From Eubacterium sp. (GTDB lineage: Bacteria > Bacillota > Clostridia > Lachnospirales > Lachnospiraceae), in NCBI GenBank assembly GCA_024698585.1, contig JAILRB010000019.1:46163-110162 (forward strand): 64,000 nucleotides of DNA. Reading direction: 5' to 3'. Of the stretch, positions 55,838 to 64,000 are shown piece by piece (positions within the stretch are counted from its first letter, which is position 1; every line of letters begins with the position of its first letter). A model generated the notes under the pieces. It searched no databases, was not told the origin of the DNA, and saw only the letters and a program-made list of their open reading frames with translations. A program made the translations under genes and the position numbers.

Positions 55838-55897
55838 AGGGAATAAACAGAGGCATTTTTGAATACAATAAAGTAACGAAGTCGGGTGTGGAAATGC

Positions 55898-56176
55898 TTG
55901 AAAGATTATATCGAAAAAAGAGTTGTGGAAAATGCCAGATTTATTATTGAACACAATGCTACCGTAAGGGATTGTGCAAAATGTCGAGGGAATAGTAAGA
56001 GCACGGTACATAAAGATGTATCGGAGCGAATCTGGGAAGTTGATCGGAAAATTGCCGGGGAAGTGCGGAAGGTTCTTAATAAGAATAAAGCAGAACGCCA
56101 TATCCGCGGTGGTTTGGCAACAAAGAAAAAGAAAAGCCTTGCTAAATTAGCAAGGCATTGTAATCGGGGGACCTAG
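55898..56176 (+). CDS. spoIIID: SpoIIID-type sporulation regulator
   Basis: A 92-aa HTH regulator acting in the mother cell during sporulation. It matches B. subtilis SpoIIID along its length: DYIEKRVVENARFIIEHNATVRD, then SKSTVHKDVSERI and ERHIRGGLATKKKK. Inferred start is TTG at 55898, giving the usual (M)KDYI; the frame extends four codons upstream to a GTG at 55886. Within the HTH two residues that are normally hydrophobic are polar (CRGNSKST versus FGVSKST in B. subtilis). Adjacency to mbl mirrors B. subtilis spoIIID-mbl. The stop codon lies inside a hairpin. Confidence 0.88.
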   Translation: MKDYIEKRVVENARFIIEHNATVRDCAKCRGNSKSTVHKDVSERIWEVDRKIAGEVRKVLNKNKAERHIRGGLATKKKKSLAKLARHCNRGT

Positions 56177-56197
56177 AGGGAATTTCACCCTCTAGGT
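56171..56197 (+). promoter_or_regulatory. Hairpin spanning the spoIIID stop codon
   Basis: A perfect 10-bp stem ACCTAGAGGG/CCCTCTAGGT (56171-56180 with 56188-56197), no U-tract. A second short hairpin, GCCTTGCTAA-type, lies just upstream inside the coding end. It may stabilise the mRNA 3' end or slow readthrough. Confidence 0.5.
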
Positions 56198-56482
56198 TGA
56201 GTATGAAAAACTTAAAATACGCCAATAGGGTATGACGTATTCAACTATGTTGTACCAACTGAATGGTACTTTCATAGAATATAATAGAAAATTGAAGCAA
56301 ATATGAATAAAATGTTAACAAATTGTTAAAATAGTCAAAAAATGCCGAAAAATCAGAATTCCATCACTTTTATGAATTTATAATGTACAGATTATCAAAA
56401 AATTGTTATACTTTATTATGGTATGGATATGATAATAACATACGAAGTAAGATAAGCGATTGTGCGTAAAGGAGTTATGTGT
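56198..56482. other. AT-rich spacer upstream of mbl
   Basis: No gene in this 285-base stretch. It contains small inverted repeats (AATACG/CGTATT at 56216-56241; GTACC/GGTAC at 56252-56269), TATAAT-like boxes near 56280, and TTGTTA...TATGAT (56403-56433) with a long 19-base spacer. A mbl promoter is expected here but cannot be fixed. Confidence 0.4.
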
Positions 56483-57475
56483 ATGTTTAATACAGATATT
56501 GGTATAGATTTAGGAACTGCAAGTATTTTAGTATATATTAAAGGAAAAGGTGTTGTGTTAAAGGAACCGGCAGTAGTGGCCGTTGACAGAGACACGGAAA
56601 AAATTAAGGCTGTAGGCGAAGAAGCCCGCTTGATGATTGGGAGAACACCGGGAAATATTCTGGCTGTCAGACCGATGAAACAGGGAGTGATTTCAAACTA
56701 CTCCATTACGGAGCAGATGATCCGTTACTTTATCCAGAAATCTATTGGAAAGCGTTCTTATAAGAAACCAAGAATCTGTATCTGTATTCCGAGTGAAGCC
56801 ACAGAAGTGGAAAAGAAAGCAGTAGAAGATGCAGCATATCAGGCAGGTGCCAGACATGTATACACCGTGGAGGAACCTTTGGCAGCAGCGATTGGATCTG
56901 GGATTGAAATCCAGAAACCTTGCGGAAACATGATTGTGGACATCGGTGGTGGTACCACGGACATTGCTGTGATTTCGTTGGGAGGCACAGTTGTCAGCAC
57001 TTCCGTAAAAGTGGCAGGCGATGATTTTGATGAGGCAATCATCAGACACATGAGAAAGAAACATAATCTTTTAATTGGGGAAAGAACTGCTGAGGAAATC
57101 AAGATTGGCATCGGAACCTGTTTCAATAAATCGGAAACCCAGCGTATGGAAGTACGTGGAAGAAATCTGGTAACAGGATTGCCAAAAACAGTTGAGGTAA
57201 CTTCCGATGAAACAGAGGAAGCATTGAGAGATGCTACAAACAGTATTGTGGAAGCTGTACACAGAGTATTGGAAAAAACTCCACCAGAACTGGCAGCAGA
57301 TATTGCCGTAAGAGGAATTGTTCTTACCGGCGGTGGATGTCTGTTACGTGGACTGGATGAACTCATTGAATCAAAAACAGGAATTAATGTCATGACAGCG
57401 GAAGACCCGATGACTGCAGTTGCCATTGGAACTGGACAGTATATTGATGTCATTGACGAACAAAATAAAGAATAA
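56483..57475 (+). CDS. mbl: MreB/Mbl-family cell-shape protein
   Basis: A 330-aa actin-like protein guiding lateral wall synthesis. It shows DIGIDLGTASILVYIKGKG (phosphate 1), CICIPSEATEVEKKAVEDAA, MIVDIGGGTTDIAVISLGG (phosphate 2) and GIVLTGGGCLLRGLDELI (adenosine motif). Position next to spoIIID supports Mbl over MreB. ATGs at 56462-region and 56477 are in frame; AAGGAG at 56468-56473 fits the ATG at 56483. Confidence 0.93.
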   Translation: MFNTDIGIDLGTASILVYIKGKGVVLKEPAVVAVDRDTEKIKAVGEEARLMIGRTPGNILAVRPMKQGVISNYSITEQMIRYFIQKSIGKRSYKKPRICICIPSEATEVEKKAVEDAAYQAGARHVYTVEEPLAAAIGSGIEIQKPCGNMIVDIGGGTTDIAVISLGGTVVSTSVKVAGDDFDEAIIRHMRKKHNLLIGERTAEEIKIGIGTCFNKSETQRMEVRGRNLVTGLPKTVEVTSDETEEALRDATNSIVEAVHRVLEKTPPELAADIAVRGIVLTGGGCLLRGLDELIESKTGINVMTAEDPMTAVAIGTGQYIDVIDEQNKE

Positions 57476-57480
57476 ATTGA

Positions 57481-57516
57481 AATAAGATAGTCGTCCGGCC
57501 GGATGGCTTTCTTATT
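57481..57516 (+). terminator. Imperfect hairpin after mbl
   Basis: AATAAGA pairs with TCTTATT around a GC-rich inner stem (GTCCGG/CCGGAT). A weak T-run follows, so termination is uncertain. Confidence 0.45.
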
Positions 57517-57566
57517 CTTTACGGGTAATGATTGCGTAGGTGCAAAAGAAGATATAGGAAGGTCTT

Positions 57567-59810
57567 ATGAAATCAATCAGTGGATATGTTGAAAGTATAA
57601 CATTCAGAAATGAAGATAACGGATTTACCGTGTTGACATTGTTGAGTGGGAAAAAGACAATCACTTGTACCGGTGTGTTTGGATATATCGGTCCGGGAGA
57701 ATATATGGAAATTGAAGGGGACGAAAAGTTTCATGAGATGTATGGAGAGCAGATTCAGGTAAGAGAATATCGAATCGTTCCGGCATCGGATGAACATTCC
57801 ATTCGAAAGTACTTAGGGTCCGGTGCCATTAAGGGAATCGGTGCTGTCCTGGCAGACCGTATTGTGAATAAGTTTGGTGAGGATACACTAAGAGTTATTG
57901 AAGAAGAGCCGGAACTGTTGGCGGATATTCGCGGGATTACCATTCATAAGGCAATGGATATTTGCCAGCAGGTAGAAGAAAAGAAAGATATGAGAGATGC
58001 CATGATTTTTCTTCAGGGGTACAATATCACTCCGGCGCTGAGTTCGAAACTGTTTTCACTGTATGGTGGAAAAATCTATGAAATTATTCAGAAAAATCCA
58101 TACCGCCTGGCGGATGATGTAACCGGAGTCGGATTTAAAACGGCGGATGAAATTGCAAGGCGGGCAGGCGTTGCTGTGGATGCGACGATTCGAATTAAAA
58201 GCGGAATGTGTTATGCCTTGACAGATGCGTCTTCTAATGGTCATACATATCTTCCAAAAGCCCAATTGGTAGAGCGGACTGTGAATCTTTTGGGACTTAG
58301 AGATCAATATATGAATCCGGATGGAACGTTTAATATGGACCTACTGGATAACTGCTTTACCGAATTGGTGTTGGAAAAGAAATTGATTGTGAAAGAGATT
58401 GATGATGCACAGGCTGTGTTCTTATCTTCTTTCTATTATATGGAACTGAATATTGCAAGAATGCTATTGGAACTAAACATTTCAACCCCGGAAGATGAAT
58501 ATATCATTGGTGTGAAGATGGATACCATAGAAAAAATGACCGGGATTCATTTGGACGAACTCCAGAAACAAGCGGTCGTTCAGACGCAAAACTACGGAAT
58601 TTCTGTAATTACCGGTGGACCTGGAACGGGAAAGACCACAACGATTAATGCCATCATTCAGATGTTTGAATCGGATGGGATGCAGGTGAGCCTTGCAGCA
58701 CCGACGGGAAGAGCTGCGAAGCGAATGACTGAGGCGACAGGACATGAGGCCAGAACCATTCATCGTATGTTGGAAATATCCGGTGGTGCGGAAAGCGAAC
58801 AAGCAGACGCCCGATTCGGTAGAAATGAAGAAAATCCATTGGAGACAGATGTACTGATTATTGATGAAATGTCCATGGTAGACACTTTCCTAATGCATGC
58901 ACTTCTTCGCGCCACTGCGGTTGGAACGAAAATCATCTTTGTGGGTGATGTGAACCAGCTAGCCAGTGTGGGACCGGGAAATGTGTTGCGGGATATGATT
59001 GAATCCGATTGCTTCAGCGTGGTGCGACTGACCAAGGTATTTCGTCAGGCAGGGGAAAGCGGCATTGTACTAAATGCTCATAAAATCAATGCCGGAGAAG
59101 AAGTGGTGTTAGATAACAGCGCGAAAGACTTCTTATATATAGAAAGAGAAAATGCACAGGCGGCGTTAAATGCCACGGTAGGATTGCTTCTTAGCAAACT
59201 ACCGGACTATGTGAACGCCCAGCCGATGGATATTCAGGTGTTAACGCCAATGAGAAATGGGATTCTGGGAGTGAATTCCCTAAACCCTTACATTCAGCAA
59301 TACATGAATCCTCATACGCCGGATAAGAATGAAAAAGAAATCGGCGGTACCACCTTCCGAGAAGGGGATAAGGTGATGCAGATTAAAAACAATTACCAGC
59401 TGGATTGGGAACAACGAACAGATACTGGACGTTATGTGGATTCCGGTACAGGGGTTTTTAATGGGGATATGGGCGTAATTACCTTGATAAATAACACGAC
59501 GAATTATATCGAGGTGCGTTTTGATGATAATCGATATGTAACTTACGATACAAAACAGGCGGAAGAATTGGAACTGGCTTATGCAGTGACGATTCACAAA
59601 TCTCAGGGTAGTGAATATCCGGCAGTGATTATTCCACTGGTTTCGGGAACACCAATGTTAATGACGAGAAATCTGCTGTATACCGGTGTGACCAGAGCGA
59701 AGTCCTGTGTTTGTATTGTGGGACGTAAGGAAATGTTCCAAAGTATGATTCATAATGAAGATCAACATAAGAGATACTCGGGGTTAAAGTGGCAATTGGA
59801 AAATTATTAG
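57567..59810 (+). CDS. recD2: RecD2-type ATP-dependent 5'-3' DNA helicase
   Basis: A 747-aa SF1B helicase found in bacteria without RecBC partners. The N terminus has an OB-like domain and helix-hairpin-helix motifs (GAIKGIGAVLADRIVNKFG; VTGVGFKTADEIAR). Helicase motifs are ITGGPGTGKTTTINAI, IIDEMSMVDTFLMHALL, FVGDVNQLASVGPGNVLRDMI, AVTIHKSQGSEYPAV and LLYTGVTRAK. The length is typical. AGGAAGG precedes the ATG. comF follows 13 bases later. Confidence 0.95.
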   Translation: MKSISGYVESITFRNEDNGFTVLTLLSGKKTITCTGVFGYIGPGEYMEIEGDEKFHEMYGEQIQVREYRIVPASDEHSIRKYLGSGAIKGIGAVLADRIVNKFGEDTLRVIEEEPELLADIRGITIHKAMDICQQVEEKKDMRDAMIFLQGYNITPALSSKLFSLYGGKIYEIIQKNPYRLADDVTGVGFKTADEIARRAGVAVDATIRIKSGMCYALTDASSNGHTYLPKAQLVERTVNLLGLRDQYMNPDGTFNMDLLDNCFTELVLEKKLIVKEIDDAQAVFLSSFYYMELNIARMLLELNISTPEDEYIIGVKMDTIEKMTGIHLDELQKQAVVQTQNYGISVITGGPGTGKTTTINAIIQMFESDGMQVSLAAPTGRAAKRMTEATGHEARTIHRMLEISGGAESEQADARFGRNEENPLETDVLIIDEMSMVDTFLMHALLRATAVGTKIIFVGDVNQLASVGPGNVLRDMIESDCFSVVRLTKVFRQAGESGIVLNAHKINAGEEVVLDNSAKDFLYIERENAQAALNATVGLLLSKLPDYVNAQPMDIQVLTPMRNGILGVNSLNPYIQQYMNPHTPDKNEKEIGGTTFREGDKVMQIKNNYQLDWEQRTDTGRYVDSGTGVFNGDMGVITLINNTTNYIEVRFDDNRYVTYDTKQAEELELAYAVTIHKSQGSEYPAVIIPLVSGTPMLMTRNLLYTGVTRAKSCVCIVGRKEMFQSMIHNEDQHKRYSGLKWQLENY

Positions 59811-59823
59811 GCATAGGGGGAAT

Positions 59824-60546
59824 ATGAAAGGAATTGTAGAACGAGCGATTGGGCTTTTGTTCCCAAAGGTTTGTCCGGGGTGTGGTAATATTATTCGTGA
59901 AAAAGAACTGGTTTGCGAATCCTGCCGGCAGGAAATAGAAATCTTAAAGAAAGATTGTTGTGCAAAATGCGGGAAAAAGATTTTAACAAACACGGCATTG
60001 TATTGCCAGACCTGTAAAAAGAGAATTCGCCGGTTCGATGAAGGAGTATCCGTGTTCCGGTATCAAGGGATATTAAAAAAATCCATTCATCAATTTAAAT
60101 ATAATAATCTCAGACAATTTTCCGACTATTACGGAACGGTTGCCTGGGAACAACATAGGGAAAAACTTTGTGCGTGGAATCCGGACTGCATTGTTCCAAT
60201 CCCAATGTTTCGGGGCAAGGAAATCCGTCGGGGATATAATCAGGCTACGGTTTTTGCGAAAAGTCTTTCGAAGAAATCGGGAATCCCTGTAAAGGAAAAC
60301 CTTCTTATCAGAAGAAAAAATACAAAGCCACAAAAGGGATTAACTGATGAGCAGAGAATGGATAATCTGAAGGGAGCCTTTGCGGTGGACCGGGAAAGTA
60401 CGAAAGAAATGTCGTCGGTGTTGTTGGTGGATGACATTTATACTACGGGCAGTACTATGGACGCATGTGCCGGACTTTTAAAGAAAGCCGGGGTAAAGAG
60501 AGTGTACTTTCTTTGTATTGCAACCGGAAAAGATAACGAAGCGTAG
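59824..60546 (+). CDS. comF: ComF-family phosphoribosyltransferase-like protein
   Basis: A 240-aa ComFC/GntX-like protein. The N terminus has a double zinc-finger pattern (CPGCGNII, CESC, CCAKCGKK, CQTCKKR), and the C terminus a PRTase fold with PIPMFRGKEIRRGYNQA and the PRPP loop VLLVDDIYTTGSTMDA. ComFC is needed for DNA uptake in competent bacteria, but homologues are widespread in non-competent species. It is read with recD2. A GC-rich hairpin (CCGTGG/CCACGG) without Ts follows. Confidence 0.92.
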   Translation: MKGIVERAIGLLFPKVCPGCGNIIREKELVCESCRQEIEILKKDCCAKCGKKILTNTALYCQTCKKRIRRFDEGVSVFRYQGILKKSIHQFKYNNLRQFSDYYGTVAWEQHREKLCAWNPDCIVPIPMFRGKEIRRGYNQATVFAKSLSKKSGIPVKENLLIRRKNTKPQKGLTDEQRMDNLKGAFAVDRESTKEMSSVLLVDDIYTTGSTMDACAGLLKKAGVKRVYFLCIATGKDNEA

Positions 60547-60601
60547 TTATGCCGTGGAGGAAGCCACGGTATAACGGATTGCTTTGTCAGAAAAAATATT
60601 G

Positions 60602-60630
60602 TTGACGCGTATTGATTTTCGTGTTATATT
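60602..60630 (+). promoter_or_regulatory. Promoter of the rpmG-secE-nusG operon
   Basis: TTGACG (60602-60607), a 17-base spacer and TATATT (60625-60630). The leader then has an A/T hairpin (AAGTC at 60646-60650 with GACTT at 60675-60679, T7/A7 inner arms). Confidence 0.65.
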
Positions 60631-60710
60631 TAGTGAACAGGCGATAAGTCTTTTTTTTATGCTGTAAAAAAATAGACTTTCATATACAAAAAAATGCGGA
60701 GGTGAAACTC

Positions 60711-60860
60711 ATGAGAACAAAGATTACATTAGAATGTACAGAATGTAAGCAGCGTAATTACAATACAACAAAGGATAAGAAGACTCATCCAGACAGAGTT
60801 GAAACAAAGAAGTATTGTAAATTCTGCCAGAAACATACATTGCACAAGGAAACAAAGTAG
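60711..60860 (+). CDS. rpmG: Ribosomal protein bL33
   Basis: A 49-aa protein with the zinc-ribbon form CTEC ... CKFC and the family sequence [48 protein letters not shown] site precedes the ATG. The rpmG-secE-nusG order is standard in Firmicutes. Confidence 0.95.
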   Translation: MRTKITLECTECKQRNYNTTKDKKTHPDRVETKKYCKFCQKHTLHKETK

Positions 60861-60883
60861 TTTTAGTGAATGGAGGAATAAAG

Positions 60884-61087
60884 ATGGCAGACAAGAAGGA
60901 AAAGAAGGGCTTTAAGGCTTGGTGGGCAGGACTTAAAGGTGAATATAGCAGAATCATCTGGCCTGATAAACCGACTGTAGTAAGACAGACTATTACAGTT
61001 ATTGTTGTAACAATTATCATTGGTATTCTTATTGCTTTAATTGACAGCGTAGTTCAGTTAGGAATTGGTGCTTTAATTAATAAATAA
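60884..61087 (+). CDS. secE: Preprotein translocase subunit SecE
   Basis: A 67-aa single-membrane-segment subunit of SecYEG. It begins MADKKEKKGFKAWW, has EYSRIIWPDKPTVVRQT before the membrane helix (VIVVTIIIGILIALIDSVV). ATGGAGGAAT precedes the ATG at 60884; the upstream ATG at 60866 contains that ribosome site and is unlikely. Confidence 0.95.
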   Translation: MADKKEKKGFKAWWAGLKGEYSRIIWPDKPTVVRQTITVIVVTIIIGILIALIDSVVQLGIGALINK

Positions 61088-61104
61088 GAAAATGAGGTGA
61101 TTAG

Positions 61105-61623
61105 ATGTCAGAAGCAAATTGGTACGTTGTTCATACCTATTCAGGTTATGAGAACAAAGTGAAGACTAATATTGAACAGACTATCGAAAATAGAAAACTG
61201 CAGGACCAAATCTTAGAGGTTTCAGTTCCGACACAGGAAGTGGTTGAATTAAAGAATGGCGTGAGAAAAGTTTCTGAAAAGAAATTGTTCCCAGGTTATG
61301 TTCTTATTAACATGGTAATGAATGATGATACATGGTACGTTGTTCGTAACACCAGAGGTGTAACAGGCTTTGTTGGACCAGGATCTAAACCGGTTCCTTT
61401 AACAGATAGAGAAATGCTTACATTAGGTATTAAGAAAGATAAAATCGAAATCGATTTTGTTGTTGGTGATACCGTGGCAGTTGTTGCCGGCGTGTGGGCA
61501 GGTACAGCAGGTGTCATTAAACGAATCGATGAAGGTCGTCAGACAGTTACAATTAATGTCGATATGTTTGGTAGAGAAACTCCGGTAGAATTAGGTTTTG
61601 CCGAAGTGAAGAAAATGAACTAG
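61105..61623 (+). CDS. nusG: Transcription termination/antitermination factor NusG
   Basis: A 172-aa factor coupling RNA polymerase to Rho or ribosomes. The NGN domain has NWYVVHTYSGYENKVKTNIEQ and LFPGYVLINM, and the KOW domain has VVAGVWAGTAGVIKRID. A GAGGTG site precedes the ATG. Confidence 0.97.
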   Translation: MSEANWYVVHTYSGYENKVKTNIEQTIENRKLQDQILEVSVPTQEVVELKNGVRKVSEKKLFPGYVLINMVMNDDTWYVVRNTRGVTGFVGPGSKPVPLTDREMLTLGIKKDKIEIDFVVGDTVAVVAGVWAGTAGVIKRIDEGRQTVTINVDMFGRETPVELGFAEVKKMN

Positions 61624-61701
61624 GTTCATTGATGAAATTGAATTAAAACCTATGGGTTTTAAGAGAGCAGTATTGCTCATAGAGCTCTGCATTGCAGGGC
61701 A

Positions 61702-61727
61702 GTGGGAGGGATTCCCGATAATACCAC
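61702..61727 (+). promoter_or_regulatory. L1-type leader motif before rplK
   Basis: GTGG...CCAC closes a short bulged hairpin containing GGGAGGG and TCCCGATAAT, just before the rplK ribosome site. A similar motif precedes rplA. It fits a ribosomal protein L1 autoregulatory site resembling the 23S rRNA target (inference). Confidence 0.6.
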
Positions 61728-61749
61728 AATTTTTAGGAGGTGCACAAAA

Positions 61750-62175
61750 GTGGCAAAGAAAGTAGAAGGTTACATTAAATTGCAAATCGAAGCTGGAAAA
61801 GCAACACCAGCTCCACCAGTTGGTCCTGCTCTTGGACAGTGGGGACTTAACATCGTTCAGTTCACAAAGGACTTTAACGCAAGAACAGCTGATCAGCCAG
61901 GAATGATCATTCCAGTTGTTATCACTGTTTACCAGGATAAGAGTTTTAGTTTTATTACAAAGACTCCTCCAGCAGCAGTATTATTAAAGAAAGCTTGTAA
62001 GATCCAGAAGGGTGCAGGCAACTCTTTAAAAGAAACAGTTGCTACAATTTCTAAGGCAGATTTACAGCAGATCGCTGAAACAAAGATGAAGGATTTAAAT
62101 GCTGCATCAATTGAATCAGCTATGAGCATGATCGCTGGAACAGCTAGAAGTATGGGAATTAAGGTAGAAGACTAA
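61750..62175 (+). CDS. rplK: Ribosomal protein uL11
   Basis: A 141-aa protein starting with GTG at 61750: [18 protein letters not shown], then [17 protein letters not shown] and [22 protein letters not shown] sits seven bases upstream. The frame extends upstream to 61702 but without similarity to L11. Confidence 0.97.
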   Translation: MAKKVEGYIKLQIEAGKATPAPPVGPALGQWGLNIVQFTKDFNARTADQPGMIIPVVITVYQDKSFSFITKTPPAAVLLKKACKIQKGAGNSLKETVATISKADLQQIAETKMKDLNAASIESAMSMIAGTARSMGIKVED

Positions 62176-62207
62176 TCTACATTGTTAAAGAAAAATGAAT
62201 TGAAAAG

Positions 62208-62235
62208 CGTGGGAGGTATATCCGTTTGTACCACG
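62208..62235 (+). promoter_or_regulatory. L1-type leader motif before rplA
   Basis: CGTGG...CCACG closes a hairpin with GGGAGGTATATCCG, closely paralleling the element at 61702-61727, and ends next to the GAGGAGG site of rplA. Confidence 0.6.
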
Positions 62236-62246
62236 AGGAGGTTTAA

Positions 62247-62948
62247 ATGAAGAGAGGAAAGAAATATCTTGATGCAGTAAAGACATTCGATAAGGCTGCA
62301 CAGTTTGATAAGGAAGAAGCGATTTCTTTAGTAAAGAAAAACGCAGTTGCAAAATTTGATGAAACAATAGAATGTCACATCAGAACAGGATGTGATGGAC
62401 GTCACGCTGATCAGCAGATCCGTGGTGCTGTTGTATTACCTAACGGAACTGGTAAGACTGTAAGAGTTTTAGTTTTCGCTAAGGGACCAAAGGCTGATGA
62501 AGCTTTAGCAGCAGGCGCTGATTATGTTGGTGGTGAAGAATTAATTCCAAAGATCCAGAATGATGGATGGTTTGAATTCGACGTTGTAGTAGCTACACCT
62601 GATATGATGGGTGTTGTAGGTAGACTTGGTCGTGTACTCGGACCTAAGGGCTTAATGCCAAACCCTAAGGCTGGTACAGTTACTATGGATGTTACTAAGG
62701 CTATCGAAGAAATCAAAGCAGGTAAGATTGAATACAGACTTGATAAGGCAAACATCGTTCATGTTCCTGTAGGAAAAGCTTCCTTCACAGAAGAACAGTT
62801 ATCACAGAACTTTGATGCTTTATTCGACGCAATCATGAAAGCTAAGCCAGCAGCATTAAAGGGTACTTACCTTAAGAGCATTACTCTTACATCTACAATG
62901 GGACCTGGTGTTAAGCTTAACGTAACAAAGCTTACAAATGTTCAGTAA
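62247..62948 (+). CDS. rplA: Ribosomal protein uL1
   Basis: A 233-aa protein with [49 protein letters not shown] and [11 protein letters not shown]. It is the likely repressor acting at the two leader motifs upstream. Confidence 0.97.
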   Translation: MKRGKKYLDAVKTFDKAAQFDKEEAISLVKKNAVAKFDETIECHIRTGCDGRHADQQIRGAVVLPNGTGKTVRVLVFAKGPKADEALAAGADYVGGEELIPKIQNDGWFEFDVVVATPDMMGVVGRLGRVLGPKGLMPNPKAGTVTMDVTKAIEEIKAGKIEYRLDKANIVHVPVGKASFTEEQLSQNFDALFDAIMKAKPAALKGTYLKSITLTSTMGPGVKLNVTKLTNVQ

Positions 62949-62972
62949 TTACCTGAATAAAAAAGAATATAT

Positions 62973-63001
62973 TTGACAAAAATATATTACTGTGCTATGA
63001 T
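62973..63001 (+). promoter_or_regulatory. Promoter of rplJL
   Basis: A perfect TTGACA (62973-62978), a 17-base spacer and TATGAT (62996-63001). Confidence 0.85.
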
Positions 63002-63017
63002 GCACAGGATGGTTTTA

Positions 63018-63145
63018 AACCAATTGCCGAAGACAGTAGGTATTTATTGTAAAATAAATGTAAATCCTACCGAGGGAAGAAGTTATAATCAGTATTTATG
63101 ATGATTAATGCCTTTCTGCTTCGGTGGAAAGGCTTTTCTTTTATA
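63018..63145 (+). promoter_or_regulatory. Ribosomal protein L10 leader RNA with terminal hairpin
   Basis: The leader contains CCGAAGACAGTAGGT paired with ATCCTACCGAGGGAAG, typical of the Firmicute L10 leader. It ends in a terminator-like hairpin GCCTTTC/GAAAGGC (63110-63116 with 63127-63133) followed by TTTTCTTTT. Excess L10(L12)4 is expected to bind it and reduce readthrough into rplJ. Confidence 0.88.
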
Positions 63146-63191
63146 AGTGCATGAGGTTGCGAACCTAAAAATTTATAAGGAGGCACAAATC

Positions 63192-63686
63192 ATGGCAAAA
63201 GTTGAGTTAAAACAGCCTATCGTTGATGAGATTTCTGAATTACTCAATGGCGCTGCTACAGCAGTAGTAGTTGATTACCGTGGACTTACCGTTGCTGAAG
63301 ATACTGATCTTCGTAGACAGCTTCGTGAAGCAAACGTAGTATACAAAGTATACAAGAACACAATGATCAAGAGAGCTATTGAAGGAACAGAATTCGAAGG
63401 ACTTTCAGTTAATCTTGAAGGACCTACAGCTATCGCTGTATGTAAAGACGATGCTACTGCAGCAGCTAGAGTATTATCTAAGTTCGCTAAAGGTGCAGAA
63501 GCATTAGAAATCAAAGGCGGCGTGGTAGAAGGAACATATTATGATGCAGCAGGAATGCAGCAGATCGCATCTATCCCATCAAGAGATGTTCTTATTTCCA
63601 AGTTACTTGGTTCTATCCAGTCACCAATTGCAAACTTCGCTCGTGTTATTAAGCAGATTGCTGATAAGAACGAAGAAGCTGCATAA
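63192..63686 (+). CDS. rplJ: Ribosomal protein uL10
   Basis: A 164-aa protein with MAKVELKQPIVDEISELL, VVDYRGLTVAEDTDLR and VYKNTMIKRAIEGT, ending FARVIKQIADKNEEAA. AAGGAGG precedes the ATG at 63192; the longer frame from 63147 has no support. Confidence 0.97.
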   Translation: MAKVELKQPIVDEISELLNGAATAVVVDYRGLTVAEDTDLRRQLREANVVYKVYKNTMIKRAIEGTEFEGLSVNLEGPTAIAVCKDDATAAARVLSKFAKGAEALEIKGGVVEGTYYDAAGMQQIASIPSRDVLISKLLGSIQSPIANFARVIKQIADKNEEAA

Positions 63687-63875
63687 AGTGCGCGAAGCAA
63701 TGAGCCATGTATGACGAAATGAATAATGCGTCAAACGCTTGCGTTTGTAAGCATTGATTTATTGAGGAATATACGGCGAATGCCGTGACACCGAGATGAA
63801 ACGAAGTGGAATCGAGGGGCATGGCGAAAAACATAGTATTATTAAAAGAAAAATTAAAAAATGGAGGATTTAACA
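63687..63875. repeat. Hairpin-rich spacer between rplJ and rplL, possible small repeat element
   Basis: A 189-base gap, more GC-rich and less biased than its surroundings. It contains CAAACGC-TT-GCGTTTG, ACGGC-GAAT-GCCGT and further short complementary pieces (CGAGATGAAACGAAG with GGAATCGAGG). Such a long, structured gap is unusual between these two co-translated genes and may be a REP- or MITE-like insertion (inference). The last ~40 bases before rplL are a normal A-rich leader with ATGGAGGA. Confidence 0.5.
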
Positions 63876-64000
63876 ATGACAACAGCAGAAATCATTGAAG
63901 TAATCAAAGGATTATCAGTATTAGAATTAAATGACCTTGTAAAGGCATGTGAAGAAGAATTTGGTGTATCTGCAGCAGCAGGTGTAGTAGTAGCAGCAGC
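63876..64000 (+). CDS. rplL: Ribosomal protein bL12, 3'-truncated by window edge
   Basis: The first 41 codons are present: [39 protein letters not shown] and onward, the dimerisation domain of L7/L12 plus the start of the Ala-rich hinge. TGGAGGA is upstream. Confidence 0.95.
   Translation, partial: MTTAEIIEVIKGLSVLELNDLVKACEEEFGVSAAAGVVVAA

Noticed and set aside
60560..60585. GC hairpin after comF as a terminator
   Set aside because: The CCGTGG/CCACGG stem has no T-run; left as a note in the comF entry only.

Overview
The window looks like chromosomal DNA from an anaerobic, probably spore-forming, low-to-moderate GC Firmicute of the Lachnospiraceae/Clostridia type. The pointers are [FeFe]-hydrogenase maturases (HydE, HydG, HydF), a nine-gene bacterial V-type ATPase operon in the Enterococcus ntp order, a SpoIIID gene next to an MreB/Mbl gene, strong AGGAGG ribosome binding sites, intrinsic terminators, and several secreted carbohydrate-active proteins. 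No species can be fixed from the sequence. No transposase, phage gene, rRNA, tRNA or convincing CRISPR array was seen.

Layout. 1-5.4 kb: the 3' part of a secreted GH18 enzyme, a polytopic membrane protein and a CBS/DRTGG-containing DHH pyrophosphatase. 5.4-13.3 kb: a methyltransferase, a PurF-like protein that lacks the Ntn nucleophile cysteine, hydEGF, and a secreted transglutaminase-like protein. 13.3-21 kb: a Uma2-type nuclease behind an operator/terminator-like leader, an ECF sigma factor with a very long C-terminal extension, a YjbR-MGMT fusion, a PcrA/UvrD helicase under a LexA-box promoter, and an ECF sigma/anti-sigma pair. A degenerate 64-bp repeat array follows. 21.4-32 kb: a P-type ATPase/MoxR/VWA operon on the minus strand, then thrH-epsC (serine to cysteine), a two-component system and a GH3 lipoprotein. 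32.1-40.8 kb: the complete V-ATPase operon, whose K subunit has the residues of a Na+ site. 41-49.5 kb: a secreted GH16, a TPR membrane protein, and two large exported proteins. Each of these two is followed directly by an almost identical 45-residue peptide gene.

49.5-64 kb is mostly housekeeping: a YitT-type permease, proB, a lipid kinase, citrate synthase, a GreA-type factor, a WYL regulator, a free-standing KdpD-type domain, spoIIID, mbl, recD2, comF, then rpmG-secE-nusG-rplK-rplA-rplJ-rplL with ribosomal-protein leader RNAs. The window ends inside rplL.

The genes suggest a polysaccharide-degrading anaerobe with a hydrogenase and probably Na+-coupled energetics. GH18, GH16, GH3 and several carbohydrate-binding-like modules act outside the cell. 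The strongest candidate for an undescribed system is the duplicated cassette of a large exported modular protein plus a 45-aa peptide at 44.5-49.5 kb. The 3' end of that cassette is preserved at 312 of 314 bases between the copies. Other points of interest are the periodic inverted-repeat array at 20.94-21.30 kb, the Cys-less PurF homologue, the sigma factor with its extension, and several operator-like palindromes over promoters.
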